From assembly GCA_032158295.1 (NCBI GenBank), contig CM063243.1, positions 2,392,232 to 2,456,231 on the forward strand: a stretch of 64,000 nucleotides of DNA. The letters are read 5' to 3'. The notes under the pieces are model-generated. The model did no database searches, was not told where the DNA came from, and saw nothing but the letters and a program-made list of their open reading frames with translations. How positions within the stretch are numbered: position 1 is the first letter of the stretch; every line of letters starts with the position of its first letter. This DNA is from Pycnopodia helianthoides (Eukaryota > Echinodermata > Asteroidea > Forcipulatida > Asteriidae). Positions 12,896 to 22,559 of the stretch are shown one piece after another. Position numbers and translations under genes: made by a program.

Positions 12896-13610
12896 CCCAT
12901 TTGTACACCTTGGTTAAGAGAAGCAATTATGGTTCAGTGCCTTGCTCACGGAAATTTGCATCATAACCTGGAATGGAACCCACACTTGGCTGATTGGCAG
13001 CAATCAAAACTTGAGACCACTTAACCGCTCTCAGGTTCCCATTTGTACACCTTGGTTAAGAGAAGCAATTATGGTTCAGTGCCTTGCTCAAGGACATTTG
13101 CATCATGACCTGGAATGGAACCCACACTTGGCTGATTGGCAGCAATCAAAACTTGAGACCACTTAACCGCTCTCAGGTTCCCATTTGTACACCTTGGTTA
13201 AGGAAGCAATTATGGTTCAGTGCCTTGCTCAAGGACATTTGCATCATGACCTGGAATGGAACCCACACTTGGCTGATTGGCAGCAATCAAAACTTGAGAC
13301 CACTTAACCGCTCTCAGGTTCCCATTTGTACACCTTGGTTAAGAGAAGCAATTATGGTTCAGTGCCTTGCTCAAGGACATTTGCATCATGACCTGGAATG
13401 GAACCCACACTTGGCTGATTGGCAGCAATCAGAACTTGAGCCCACTCAACCGCTCTCAGGTTCCCATTTGTACACCTTGGTTAAGAGAAGCAATTATGGT
13501 TCAGTGCCTTGCTCAAGGACATTCACATCATGACCTGGAATGGAACCCACACTTGGCTGATTGGCAGCAATCAAAACTTGAGCCCACTTAACCGCTCGGC
13601 CATGACGTGC
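12896..13610. repeat. 142-bp tandem array (five units) derived from a tRNA-type SINE head
   Basis: Near-identical units begin at 12896, 13038, 13180, 13321 and 13463 with 'cccatttgtacaccttgg'. Read on the minus strand, each unit carries a pol III B-box-like GGTTCCATTCC. The last unit also keeps the A-box-like TGGCCGAGCGG at its end, as in a tRNA-Leu-like SINE. Internal units are joined at 'aaccgctctcagg', so the array looks like repeated duplication of the SINE head and proximal body. Apparent open frames through it are a by-product of a repeat length that shifts frame little. Confidence 0.85.
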
Positions 13611-14234
13611 CACACACTCATTTATTAGCGTTCAATTCATTTCAATTGGACATTTATTTCCATATGCAGTTCACAAAAGTAAGTGCTAACAGATCAGCAA
13701 TATTAATAAGGTAACCAGAGAACTGCATGGAGACAAGATCCAGAATAAGCAAAGGCTTATTTGAGCGACCTTTAAAGTTATATATAAAAAAAATACCTAG
13801 TTACACTAAATACACAATGGGTTAAACCAAATAGTTGTTGTACTCAGTTTTGTAATGTGTTTCTGTTCATAGGTTTTGAGGGATTAACCATTTTTCAAAT
13901 GCATGTTTATTTGTGTAAATCTTGGATCTTAGATCTTGGATAGTTTAGACTCCTAAAAGCATTGCTGCTATCATGGAGAGGGTTGGCTGCAATTTTTACA
14001 AGTGTTTGTGCTGTGAGGCACTTTGTCATTGGTACAAGTTTACTACAAGGATTGTTAATCTTGTACGATGTTTATAAGTGAACATCAGGAATGCAACTGC
14101 AGTTCGTACAAAATTTAGGGTACATGTACAGCAGGCATGCAAATTATGAAAGTGCCAGGCACAGCTAAGAAACCCAACACGAGGAAATCAGCTGATCAGC
14201 TGAGAGTTAATTTGGGGTTACACAAAGAAAAATT

Positions 14235-14305
14235 GACTAGAGCGGGACTTGAACCTGCCACCTCTGGATTAGTAGCAGGCACTCTACCAACTGAGCTATC
14301 TAGTC
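14235..14305 (-). repeat. tRNA-like SINE head (71 nt) with intact A and B boxes
   Basis: On the minus strand the sequence starts GACTAGATAGCTCAGTTGG and ends TCTAGTC, making a 7-bp acceptor-like stem. It has an A box TAGCTCAGTTGG and a B box GGTTCAAGTCC. The anticodon arm pairs poorly and lacks the usual T33, so this is a tRNA-derived SINE promoter and not a functional tRNA gene. Its plus-strand translation gives the RAGLEPATSGL phrase typical of SINE-derived false proteins. Confidence 0.7.
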
Positions 14306-14426
14306 CTATGTTGGCGGTCTGCCTATTTTGTCAATATCACTGTTCGGGGGTAGCCAGTTGAAAGCCATTCAATTTCAAATGAACAATATAAAAAAAGTTA
14401 AAACGATAAGTTTGCTTGTCCCTTAC

Positions 14427-17400
14427 CGCTTTGATCTGAGGAGTTTGCGTCAGCGCTGAGTCTCGGATCACTAAGGGACATGCCGCTGTATCGTCTAGCC
14501 TGATTCACAACCCATGCCTTATGAGTTACCTCCAGTACCTTCTCCATGGTTAGGGGATATTCATGCACTCTTAGGAACTCCGCTACTTCAATAACCTGAG
14601 GATCACAGAGAAAGTTACTTTAAAACCAATAAATGTCTGCTCCTCATCCCTAGGTAAAAAATGGACTCTTCCATTTTGCCAAGTGGAGTGTGGTAAAAAA
14701 TGGCAGTCAAGATTTTCTGTAGGGTAGATATTTACTCTTCCTCTTCCTTAAACTACATGTATAAAGGCTATTTACATTTGTCTTTAAGAACTTAGTCAAT
14801 TGGACCTGGAATGGTTTGAAGGCGTTACAATCTATTTACCTACCTGTGTAATATTAGCCACATACATGACGGCAGATTTGCCTGGTTTAAGTCTCTCTGC
14901 TAGGGTAGGTATAGCATCAAATGGCCTCTCCATGTCTATTACTGCTCCATCTACTAACAACGAGGGGCTTAGTTCCTTGCAACGACTCTCCAATTTGCCT
15001 TCGGAATAAACACAGGGAAAAACAAATTTCTGTTTAAGTTTATTTATTATTAATTCTGGTTGTGTAGCCAAGGAAATTTTAGAAAAGAGAACTTAATCAC
15101 TGTACTAGCCAATAACCCCATGGAGAGAAGACAGTGTGTCCAAAAGACACCCAGACACCCCTCTGGCTAAACACTATGTCCTATGATTGTGATTTACATA
15201 CAAAATTGCACCTTAAAACAATCTTACCCAAGTGAAAGCAGACATTTTCTGGCCAGTGATGCTCAGGATGACAGACATTCCAAGATGACCTCCACTGTTT
15301 TATATTCTGCATAGCTCTCTTCTGGTGCACTTCCTTCACTTCAAAAGTATGAACACGGCCCGTTGCACCAACTGTAATGTACAACAACAAGTCGTCTATT
15401 TATCTCATTTCTTTTATTAATTCTGGTTGTGAAGCCAAGGATTCTCAGAAAAGTGAACTTAATCACTATACTAGTTGAATGTGTACTGTGTAGATGCATT
15501 CACCACATGATATCATATTGCAGGCTGGAATAGTTTATCTATCATTCAATACCACAATAGATAATATTGAATGGTCAGACAGTAGGAGGGTTGAGTGTGT
15601 ACTGTGTAGATGCATTCACCACATGATATCATATTGCAGACTGGAATAGTTTATCTATCATTCAATACAAATAGATAATATTAATGGTCAGACAGTAGGA
15701 AGGTTGACTTAGTACTGTGTGGATGCATTCACCACGGTATAATATTGCAGGCATGTCATTCAATACCAAACGTGTAGAGGATACTATTGAACGGTCACAT
15801 GGTGGGAGGGTTAATAACCTAGTCATAGCTGTACTTAGATTAAGCCTGCTTATGGATTCAAATTTTACTCATACCTGCTCTGGAGAGAAATAGCGTCATG
15901 GCCCCAGAGCCTGTTCCTGCATCTAATATGACGTCTCCTGGATTGGCATCAATCATCATCAACATAGTGCAACAATCCTTCAAAACACATAGTTTATACA
16001 TCTGTGTTAGGGTTTGTGTCATAGATTTTTCCCTGAAATGGTGACGAAACTACATTCGTGAAACTCAAAGCCCGAGGAAAAATGTTCTTAACCACGAGGT
16101 CCCCCAGAACCAGCGAAAAACTCTCCTATTAATCAATGACTATGCTCCGCGAGATGATGTCATGATGCTTAAAATTATTTCTATAGGACATAATTTCTAG
16201 TTTAGGCGTTACCCCGTCATTAAAAAGACTAGGAAATCTTTAGGGGCCTAATTCTTCACTTCTCTTCTTCAACTTTTGTTGTGCCCTTGCAGCAACTCAT
16301 TCGAGACCTCAAAATACACTGTCATCCTGTGTGGTTTTGAATGGGTCTCATAATTCAAAACATCAATCTGCTTATCCTGATGAAAAACAAATAATGAGCA
16401 CTTTGATACCTCCCTAGGGGTGTTATAAGAACCCAGTGTTTTTTATTACTGTACCTTTGGGTAAGATATGACCGGGGTACGTCTCATGTACAGAACAAAC
16501 TCCTCCAGGGTGGGTCTCCTGATCATGACATCAATGTCCAAGTCAGTACTGAAGGTTCTCCCTGCTTGATGGCCGATGATGTCAGCATGGTAGATCACAC
16601 CATACTTGCAGCGGAATCTGTTCTGGGCTTCCAGTTTAAACATCCTGTGTAAATGAGGTGTGGCTAGTTATTTTATAAATGTTTTACGGCTGTTACTGTG
16701 ACATTGGTGTGTGTTGTGGGTGGCCGAGCGATTTAGTGCATCGGACTCTAGTTCAGATGGCTAAATCACCGGAGTGTGGGTTCAATTCCAGGTCATGACA
16801 CAAACGGCCTTGAGCAAGGCACTTGACCATAATTGCTTCTCTTTACGCAGGTGTGGGAGCCTGAGAGGGCTGAGAAAGTATTGAGTTGGATTAACCCCTT
16901 AGCGCTAATCTAAGCAGCTTGTGACTGTATGCTCCCCAGGGAGTTGAGAAAGTGAGAGGAATAGTCTTAGTATGCCTGATGAACAGGGATAATGTTGTAA
17001 AAAGCCTTGATCTAGCTACTAGGGGGTGCTGATAGAAGACATCGTTGTTAATGCTAAAAGACCATTGAATAACAGCAAAATAGAACAGTGCATACTATTT
17101 GAATCATCCAGTAAACCTCTAATTCTTCTTAGATCACTATGGTTCAATGGAATGATAGACTCTATGTACAATACGTGTATTAATTTTTTCCTGCAATAAA
17201 ATGTGGTGCACGCAGTTCTGCATTACACATGCGTACATAGTTAGCTCTGTACACAGTTAGCTCTGTGCACAGTTGAGCGACCATACAAAACCCATGCAGT
17301 TGTATGTTTTCAAATGGTTGATCAACTCACTGGAAACTTGTGCCAAGAGTAGGAAGGGTTAAGTTCAAACATAACTTTAAAAAAAAAGAAAAAAGCTTTA

Positions 17401-18183
17401 CACAAACCTACAAAGAAACTCGTGTCTCTTGAAGTTTTCCTTCAACGCGATGACCATCTCACCATCAATCATTGGTGGACTATTCTGATGAGTGGCTTGC
17501 TGATGCACTGCCGCACTACTGCTGTTACTTGCAGCTGCAGATCCAACTCTCGGATCAGTCCTACGGGGAACGCTGCTGCGTGAATTGCCCATCATGTCTG
17601 CAGACACCTCGCCTTCTACATGCGCCCGTTTATTCGGTGCACACGTCTCGGCTGGTGGTTGAAAAAGTACCTCTTTACCGTCCGATTCGGTCACCAGCAT
17701 TCCTCCCACCCGTTCCTCTGGCAACAAGCTTCGCCTCCCATGAATGACCCCTCTTCTCCTTGCCTCCGTGTAACTCATCTTACCTTGTGAGAGCTCGGTG
17801 CTGGCGGTGTTTCCACCTGATGAGGAATCGTCGTCTCCATGACCGGAATGATCACTGGCAAAATGTCTGCAGGCCCCCCGAGTTCTCCCATGACATTCCG
17901 ACAGTCTGTAGCCAACAGATGATGCCCTCCATCTTTCAGGTGGATGGTGCAGGTGTTGCTTTGTTGGTCTCATCTTCAGTAGCAGAAAGCTTGGGTGAGC
18001 TTGGGACCGTCTTGCAGACACCATGGGAGGCTGGTCACTGTGAGAAGACAGTGCTCTTTGGAGCACCTGGTGGCTGAATCTTACTTTGTTCATGGGTCGA
18101 TTGGTGATGCTGAACCTATGTAAGAACTTGACAAACTTTAAACTCGGGTGCATGAGATTCATATTGACGTGGGTGTTGATCAA
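14427..18183 (-). CDS. TRMT61B: tRNA (adenine58-N1)-methyltransferase, mitochondrial TRMT61B-like (terminal exon not found)
   Basis: SAM-dependent enzyme that makes m1A58 in mitochondrial tRNAs (also reported on mitochondrial rRNA and mRNA for this family). Exons on the minus strand: 18183-17408, 16644-16455, 15977-15875, 15371-15228, 14998-14844 and 14595-14427, all with GT-AG borders and consistent phases. Exon 1 encodes a basic, Ser/Arg-rich N-terminus suitable as a mitochondrial presequence plus a low-complexity linker. The domain follows: [19 protein letters not shown], the [16 protein letters not shown] segment, YPK, then [20 protein letters not shown] (SAM motif I), [16 protein letters not shown] (motif II region), [10 protein letters not shown] (motif IV) and [17 protein letters not shown]. 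The last exon seen ends SSDQSG before a GTAAGG donor. The family C-terminal segment (WQPGHTAFL-type) was not located in the window. The start at 18183 is the first Met of the open frame. Confidence 0.9.
15475..15815. repeat. Three more units of the 11.5-12.2 kb tandem repeat, in a TRMT61B intron
   Basis: Units repeat 'gtagatgcattcaccacatgatatcatattgcag' style text starting near 15480, 15597 and 15715, each followed by 'tttatctatcattcaatac' and 'gtcagacagtaggagggttga'. They lie between the SAM-motif exon and the exon at 15371-15228. Confidence 0.75.
15875..15977 (-). CDS. TRMT61B: TRMT61B exon with SAM-binding motif I
   Basis: Encodes [20 protein letters not shown] followed by [14 protein letters not shown]. 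The D-A-G-T-G-S-G core is class I methyltransferase motif I, which binds S-adenosylmethionine. It continues from the preceding YPK in phase 0 and ends in phase 1 before GTATGA. Confidence 0.92.
16712..17000 (+). repeat. tRNA-Leu-like SINE
   Basis: The head reads GTGGGTGGCCGAGCG (A-box region) with a B box GGTTCAATTCC about 60 bases later. The body contains 'ccttgagcaaggcacttgacc' and 'gagcctgagagggctgag', the tail 'agtatgcctgatgaacagggataat'. The head and proximal body are the source of the 142-bp tandem array at 12896-13610, which is in the opposite orientation. It lies in a TRMT61B intron. Confidence 0.75.
17408..18183 (-). CDS. TRMT61B: TRMT61B exon 1: presequence and linker
   Basis: About 258 codons. 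Residues 1-60 are rich in Arg, His and Ser with almost no acidic residues (for example [19 protein letters not shown]), as in mitochondrial targeting peptides. The rest is Ser/Gly/Pro-rich and predicted disordered. The exon ends HEFLC plus AG before a GTTTGT donor; joining to exon 2 gives [16 protein letters not shown], in frame. The alternative GTAGGT donor four bases earlier would create a stop, so it is less likely. Confidence 0.8.
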
Positions 18184-19755
18184 TCAATCTGCAACAGGCA
18201 AACAAGACAAATCCCATAGTCATTTACTTTTATTAACATCTAGATTTGATGATTGTTAGTTTCTAGGGCTTAAAACTAAACATACAAATTGTTTTTAAGG
18301 TGATTTTAGGCATACCTGATATTTCATCTTTGAGAGGGCAAGGCTATTTTCATTTTGCAAAGGGCACTTTTTTATTGGAAAATCTTAAAGTCTATGTAAA
18401 CCTTTTAAAGGGGCAACAAGACCAGGGCAACAGAGGTTATGGCCTCTGTGGCCTCTCTTTAACTCCAGGCCTGGCAGTATCACCTACATGTAGGTACGGT
18501 GGACTTCCTTGTATTTTGTAACTTTTCTGAATACCCAGATGTAGATGAACCTTAATTTGGAAACACTGACAAATTAATAAAATGGTATTGGGTCCAAGTT
18601 TGCACTATAAAATCCATCCTCCTGACTGGTCGACCATGGGGAACAAGGAGGGTTTCTGATTATCGCAACTACACGTCCTAGGTGGATACTAACTAAAGTA
18701 CACATGTAATGTATGTATGCATATCTCCATAGCCATATAGTGGGTGGGAGCATGGAGGAAGAACGTGGGTTACTATACTCGCAACTACAGATGCCCCAAA
18801 ACTTGCCCGGCCTGAGGTTGGACTCCTGCGTTGCATACAACATGACTTGGCATGCTTAGTCAGTGTGACCACTTGTGTGACCAAGCTGTGGCCACACACA
18901 ACTTACAGTCTAGCTACACTACACCGACTCAACCTACACTACAGAACACCACCCTATCTGAGTATCTCCATACCATGCACTGTGCAACCATGGTGCAACA
19001 CACTATCTATTAAACCACACGACCAGGGCCCAATTTCATTGAGCTAAGCAGCCAAGTAGAAAATAATGCTTAACATTTTTCTGCTAAGCAGAAATCAGCA
19101 AGATACCCGTCACAAATTGTACATGTGACATGGTATTTTGACCGGTAACCTTATTCTGTTTCTGGTAAGCATAATTTTGTTGTGCTTAGCTACTTTTTGT
19201 GCTTAAAACTTAAGCAGCTCTATGAAATTGGGCCCAGCCAGGCAGGGGCAGGGCTAAAAAGAAGAGAACCAAAAAGCTTATTACAGAGTCTTACGTCACG
19301 ATTATTCAGTTTAATTTCCACACTTTACCAGGTCCTCTGCTCAGTCAAATCCGTTGTGTACGTGTGCACGTGTGTTTTGTGCATGGTGATCGTGTAGCAT
19401 CCGGTACATCTAGTTGTTGATATTGGGGTTTGTTTACGCCACCATCACTCTAGAGGGCGCCCTTGTATTCTCACAGACAGTTATGGTATTCTCACAGACA
19501 GTGGTATTCTCACCATTCTCCCGAAAGGTTCTTCATTATGATGACTGACTCGTCCCCTTCCAGCCTCAGTTTGGTTACAGTGGTTTGAATAGGGGAATAA
19601 ATAGGTGAATAGGTGGTATGTTTTCATAGCTTGTTTTTCTCGGGGGTGGGGGGTGGGGGGGGTCCGTACTAAAAAAAAAGCTTTGCTTTTTATACCCCTT
19701 TAATTCCTTTCTTTGTTGTTGTTTTTTCCTTGTTGGCCCAAGTTTTTCTTTTGCT
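18184..19755. other. Upstream of TRMT61B, no gene recognised
   Basis: Contains the putative TRMT61B promoter side, the dispersed repeat at 18300-18480 and the MITE at 19026-19235. Short open frames show no recognisable domains. Confidence 0.5.
19026..19235. mobile_element. GGGCCC-ended MITE, 210 bp
   Basis: Ends are inverted: GGGCCCAATTTCAT at the left and ATGAAATTGGGCCC at the right, with further pairing through 'gctaagca' and 'tgcttag' motifs inside. Related copies lie at 24928-25111, 25112-25207 and 27937-27960. No coding capacity. The superfamily is not certain. Confidence 0.75.
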
Positions 19756-19765
19756 TTTACTATAG

Positions 19766-19793
19766 TACAAGAATACTGAAAACTGTGAAGTTT
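19766..19793 (-). pseudogene. Relic of a C-type lectin signal-peptide coding segment
   Basis: On the minus strand 28 bases match the signal-peptide codons of the array genes (NFTVFSILV). They abut sequence that in the other units lies several hundred bases upstream of the gene ('ttgttcaatgcgt'), followed by 'tctctccat' and a G run at 19887-19899. The rest of the gene has been deleted, so this is the left-most trace of the lectin array. Confidence 0.6.
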
Positions 19794-20174
19794 AATTACT
19801 TGTTTGGTTTGTTCAATGCGTCAATAAAAATGCGACATTTTAAATCAATAAATTATTTTCTCTCCATAATAACATGTGATTGAAAGCGGGGGGGGGGGGC
19901 AACTGAGATCGAAACAATGCTTACAATAATTGGTTTCATATACATCAATCCCCATGTATTTACCCCCCACCTTGAAAATGTCTAGTTATCATGCCACTGT
20001 TATACTGACAAAATAGCTTCATCAAGAAAACAATTAGAGCTTTTGATGCGAGGTAAAGGCTTCAAATAGTTGCTCATTTTATTCTTTCAAGAAGGATCTC
20101 ATTTAAACAACGATTAACTCTTACCGAGAGAAAATTATTACCTTGAGATGGTTGTTTGCGAGTAAAAATTTCTA

Positions 20175-20256
20175 TGTATACGGTGGATTACATAAAGTGT
20201 TTACACTGCCAGCAACTGTTTTGTTAGCAAAAACCAATTATGTAATGTTCCTTTAA
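20175..20256. mobile_element. Right-end fragment of the second TTAA MITE family
   Basis: Matches the last 80 bases of the complete copies at 27542-27936 and 50262-50656 ('ggtggattacataaagtg', 'ttgttagcaaaaaccaat', 'tgtaatgttcctttaa'). Confidence 0.7.
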
Positions 20257-20764
20257 AAAAGTGTGTTATTCATGTGCATATGTTGCCTAGGGTAATTTTA
20301 GCGTATTTTTGTTTGCTTATTTAATTAAGTTTTATTGGTTTCATCTATCATTAACAATTGACATACCTATTTTGTACAAAGGATACTGGCAGAGTTTTGT
20401 CCTACCCCTAAATCAAATCACTGACCCCTCTGTTGATTTGACACCCCTAAGACGTGTAGCATGGGCTGACCATTGTGTACAACAATGGTTAAGACAATGG
20501 AAATTTTAGCCTAAAAGTATGTCAGGATGTGCTGACACCGGCCTTCACTCTGCAGCAGAATTTTTACATCTGAACTAATTTTAACAAATGATGCTGTTTC
20601 AAAACGAAAACAACATTAAAACAAACTTTCGCATGCCACGGACAATTCAAAATAACACGTAACATGAGTAAGTAGACAACTGGTGGACGTTATTTTAACC
20701 TATCAACAAAGCTATCTTAAAATCAACTACAAAATAAGCATCTTTAAAATGTGTTGAGAATTAT

Positions 20765-21540
20765 CCCGCGTCTGACTCAAGCGACTTCGGCTACGGCTAA
20801 GGCCGTTGACAGCAGCGACACCGTAGAAGAATATGGCTTTTCAGCGATCCAGCCATAATAGCCACTGCCGAAGCCGTTAAGTCAGACACACGGCCGTTAT
20901 TGTCAACTGTAGAATCAGTGAATTTGTTAATGAGTTTCCACTCTGTTCCAGACTGGTAAGTTTGCTAAAGTAACTTCTGAGTTCGTTACGCGGTATTATC
21001 ATTCCACACACAAGTTGAAGTCGATTGTTTATAGAATCAAGTACCTCGGCATAGTCTCTCCATCACCGCTTATGTTAAGCGTTGGTCGGTGTAGTAGTAC
21101 AGGTGTGGTCCCTCTGGACAGACTGTCGTCGATTAGGAACCAATATGTGGATCGGTCCATCGGCTATACTAGTGCTTGTTATTCGGTTAATCGGTTAACC
21201 GCCCGTTCAATCGGTTATCTGGTTTGTTCTTCATTATTCGACTTTTCTTGAAATGCGCACGTCCTGTGTTCTGCCGATTGCGGTGCCGATTTAAAACCAT
21301 GCTGCATGCGTCCGTTTTAAATGTAGAACAATTCTTGATACGAATCAACCTCTTGGGCCCCAAAAGATGGGTGCTTCAATGACACAATTTTACTGACTAT
21401 TACGACCCGCCCCGGCGTTGTTTAGTGCCATCAGTTGCCAATTTATTCTTTTTGTCACAGTCGACTTCAGGCGGTAGCCGAAGAAGGCTTTCATACTTAG
21501 CTTATCATTAAGTTAATAGTTCAGTTTATAATTCTACTTA
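20765..21540 (-). pseudogene. Lectin-unit downstream block, copy 1: decayed ORF plus foldback MITE
   Basis: This block lies 3' of the first lectin gene and recurs 3' of other lectin copies (25815-26065, 35690-36600, 45460-46330, 49520-50140). At its left is a 130-bp foldback ('gtctgactcaagcgacttcggc' against 'gccgaagccgttaagtcagac'). The remainder keeps scraps of a minus-strand protein frame, including WKLINKFT, VDNNGRVSD and FIRIKNCSTFKT, interrupted by stops and frameshifts. No family recognised. Confidence 0.55.
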
Positions 21541-21584
21541 TTCTGCTGACGCTTGAGCAAGCTTAAGCTCCTTCAACATCTTCA

Positions 21585-22094
21585 TCACATTTTAGCTGAA
21601 AATGCAACAGGTCTTTTACAAATGAATCCCCCTAATTTCGTGCAAAGTCTGTCATTCCACTTGGAGTTTCGACTCATCCAGACACAATACTCTCTACCAC
21701 CAGCACCAGCTCCATTCGGTTCATTCGGGGCCCAGTTGGTGTAGTTCCCGGAAGGGCTACCGTCGATCCAGGCGAAGGAATCCGTGATTGCACGTCGGTA
21801 GCCGAGCCAGGGCTGATACACCCCTCCGTTCATCACTGTGGCAAGCTGGAGGAGGAAGTTATTTTCCTCTTGGCTCATAATGGACGCCAGATGAGAAGGT
21901 CTGCCAAGGCGTGACAAACCCTGACAGTGCTGTTCAGCTTTATCAAAGGTCTTGCCATCCGTTCCGAAAAGGTAGCAATGATTCCCAAAACGTGTCCATG
22001 GACTCTTGCAGGACGTGCATGCGGGAGATACGATCAGGAAATGCGACTGAAGGATAGCTACAAGAATACTGAAAACAGTGAAGTTTGCTGTCAT
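21585..22094 (-). CDS. Secreted C-type lectin 1 (EPN-type), single exon
   Basis: A 169-residue intronless gene. Residues 1-25 are a signal peptide ending around SPA. A long-form C-type lectin domain follows, with Cys at 26, 29, 40, 57, 137, 151 and 159, the FAWIDGSPSGNYTNW core, EPN at 125-127 and WND at 146-148. EPN in calcium site 2 normally binds mannose-type sugars with equatorial 3- and 4-OH groups. NYT at 117-119 is a possible N-glycosylation sequon. This copy is the most diverged: RAITDSFAWI replaces the usual DSTTGSFAWI stretch, and the post-EPN loop (GAGAGGREYCVWMSRNSK) is unlike the others. The free seventh cysteine could allow dimerisation. A recognition role outside the cell is inferred from the family. 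Confidence 0.92.
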   Translation of the reverse strand: MTANFTVFSILVAILQSHFLIVSPACTSCKSPWTRFGNHCYLFGTDGKTFDKAEQHCQGLSRLGRPSHLASIMSQEENNFLLQLATVMNGGVYQPWLGYRRAITDSFAWIDGSPSGNYTNWAPNEPNGAGAGGREYCVWMSRNSKWNDRLCTKLGGFICKRPVAFSAKM

Positions 22095-22205
22095 TTTGAG
22101 CTCTGAGTGATAGCGTCTGTACTCGGCAGGATGAACACAGTCTTTAAATGTTCAGTTGCCGAGCAGCTCCACCCTCCACAGCAATGCGCAGTTGTACTGT
22201 AGGAG
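22095..22205 (-). promoter_or_regulatory. Conserved proximal promoter and 5' leader of lectin 1
   Basis: About 110 bases upstream of the ATG are nearly identical in lectins 1, 2 and 6. They include a TATA-like TTTAAAG about 50 bases before the ATG (22142-22150), then 'actgtgttcatcctgcc', 'gtacagacgctatcac' and the ATG context. Further upstream is 'gtggagggtggagctgctcgg'. Conservation in sequence otherwise full of indels suggests function; the transcription start is not known. Confidence 0.55.
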
Positions 22206-22429
22206 AGCGCTCATCAGCTCACTTAAAATTTTGAAATAACAAAAAATAACTATGTCAATAGGGCCTATATGGCAGTTGCGAAAGGTGAGCGTTTATTAAC
22301 TTTTCAGCTTATTTTGATTCATCACAGTTGACTTGCTATTTTCATTTTATTTTTAATGAGCAATACAAACAGCAATTAAGTTATTAGTTGTTTTTGTTCA
22401 ATGCGTTCATAATAAAAAGATAATTAATT

Positions 22430-22497
22430 GTCTCTCTCTCTCCATTATGACACAATGATTGACTGCAGGGGCGTAGGGGGGATGCAGGGCGGGTGGT

Positions 22498-22530
<33 letters not shown>

Positions 22531-22531
22531 G
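22430..22531. repeat. CT microsatellite and 37-bp poly-G tract upstream of lectin 1
   Basis: A short (CT)n at 22430-22441, then a G-rich stretch ending in an almost pure G run at about 22493-22529. The same CT-then-G arrangement recurs upstream of other lectin copies (27170-27235, 47115-47480, 51560-51790). A long G run can form G-quadruplexes and is prone to length change and assembly error. Confidence 0.8.
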
Positions 22532-22559
22532 AAACCAAGTGAGATCGAAAACATGCTTA

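Noticed and set aside
12942..13591. Open frames with a repeated THTWLIGSNQNL-type phrase, resembling a repeat protein
   Set aside because: They come from the 142-bp SINE-derived array; unit lengths of 141-142 bp shift frame between units and there is no independent coding evidence.
14235..14305. A functional tRNA gene
   Set aside because: Acceptor stem and A/B boxes are good, but the anticodon stem pairs poorly, T33 is absent and the T stem has a mismatch.
14137..14361. Small plus-strand protein containing RAGLEPATSGL
   Set aside because: This phrase is the antisense translation of a tRNA-derived SINE head and is a well-known false annotation.
17472..18077. Plus-strand open frames opposite TRMT61B exon 1
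   Set aside because: They are antisense shadows of a GC-rich coding exon whose minus-strand frame joins in phase to five further conserved exons.
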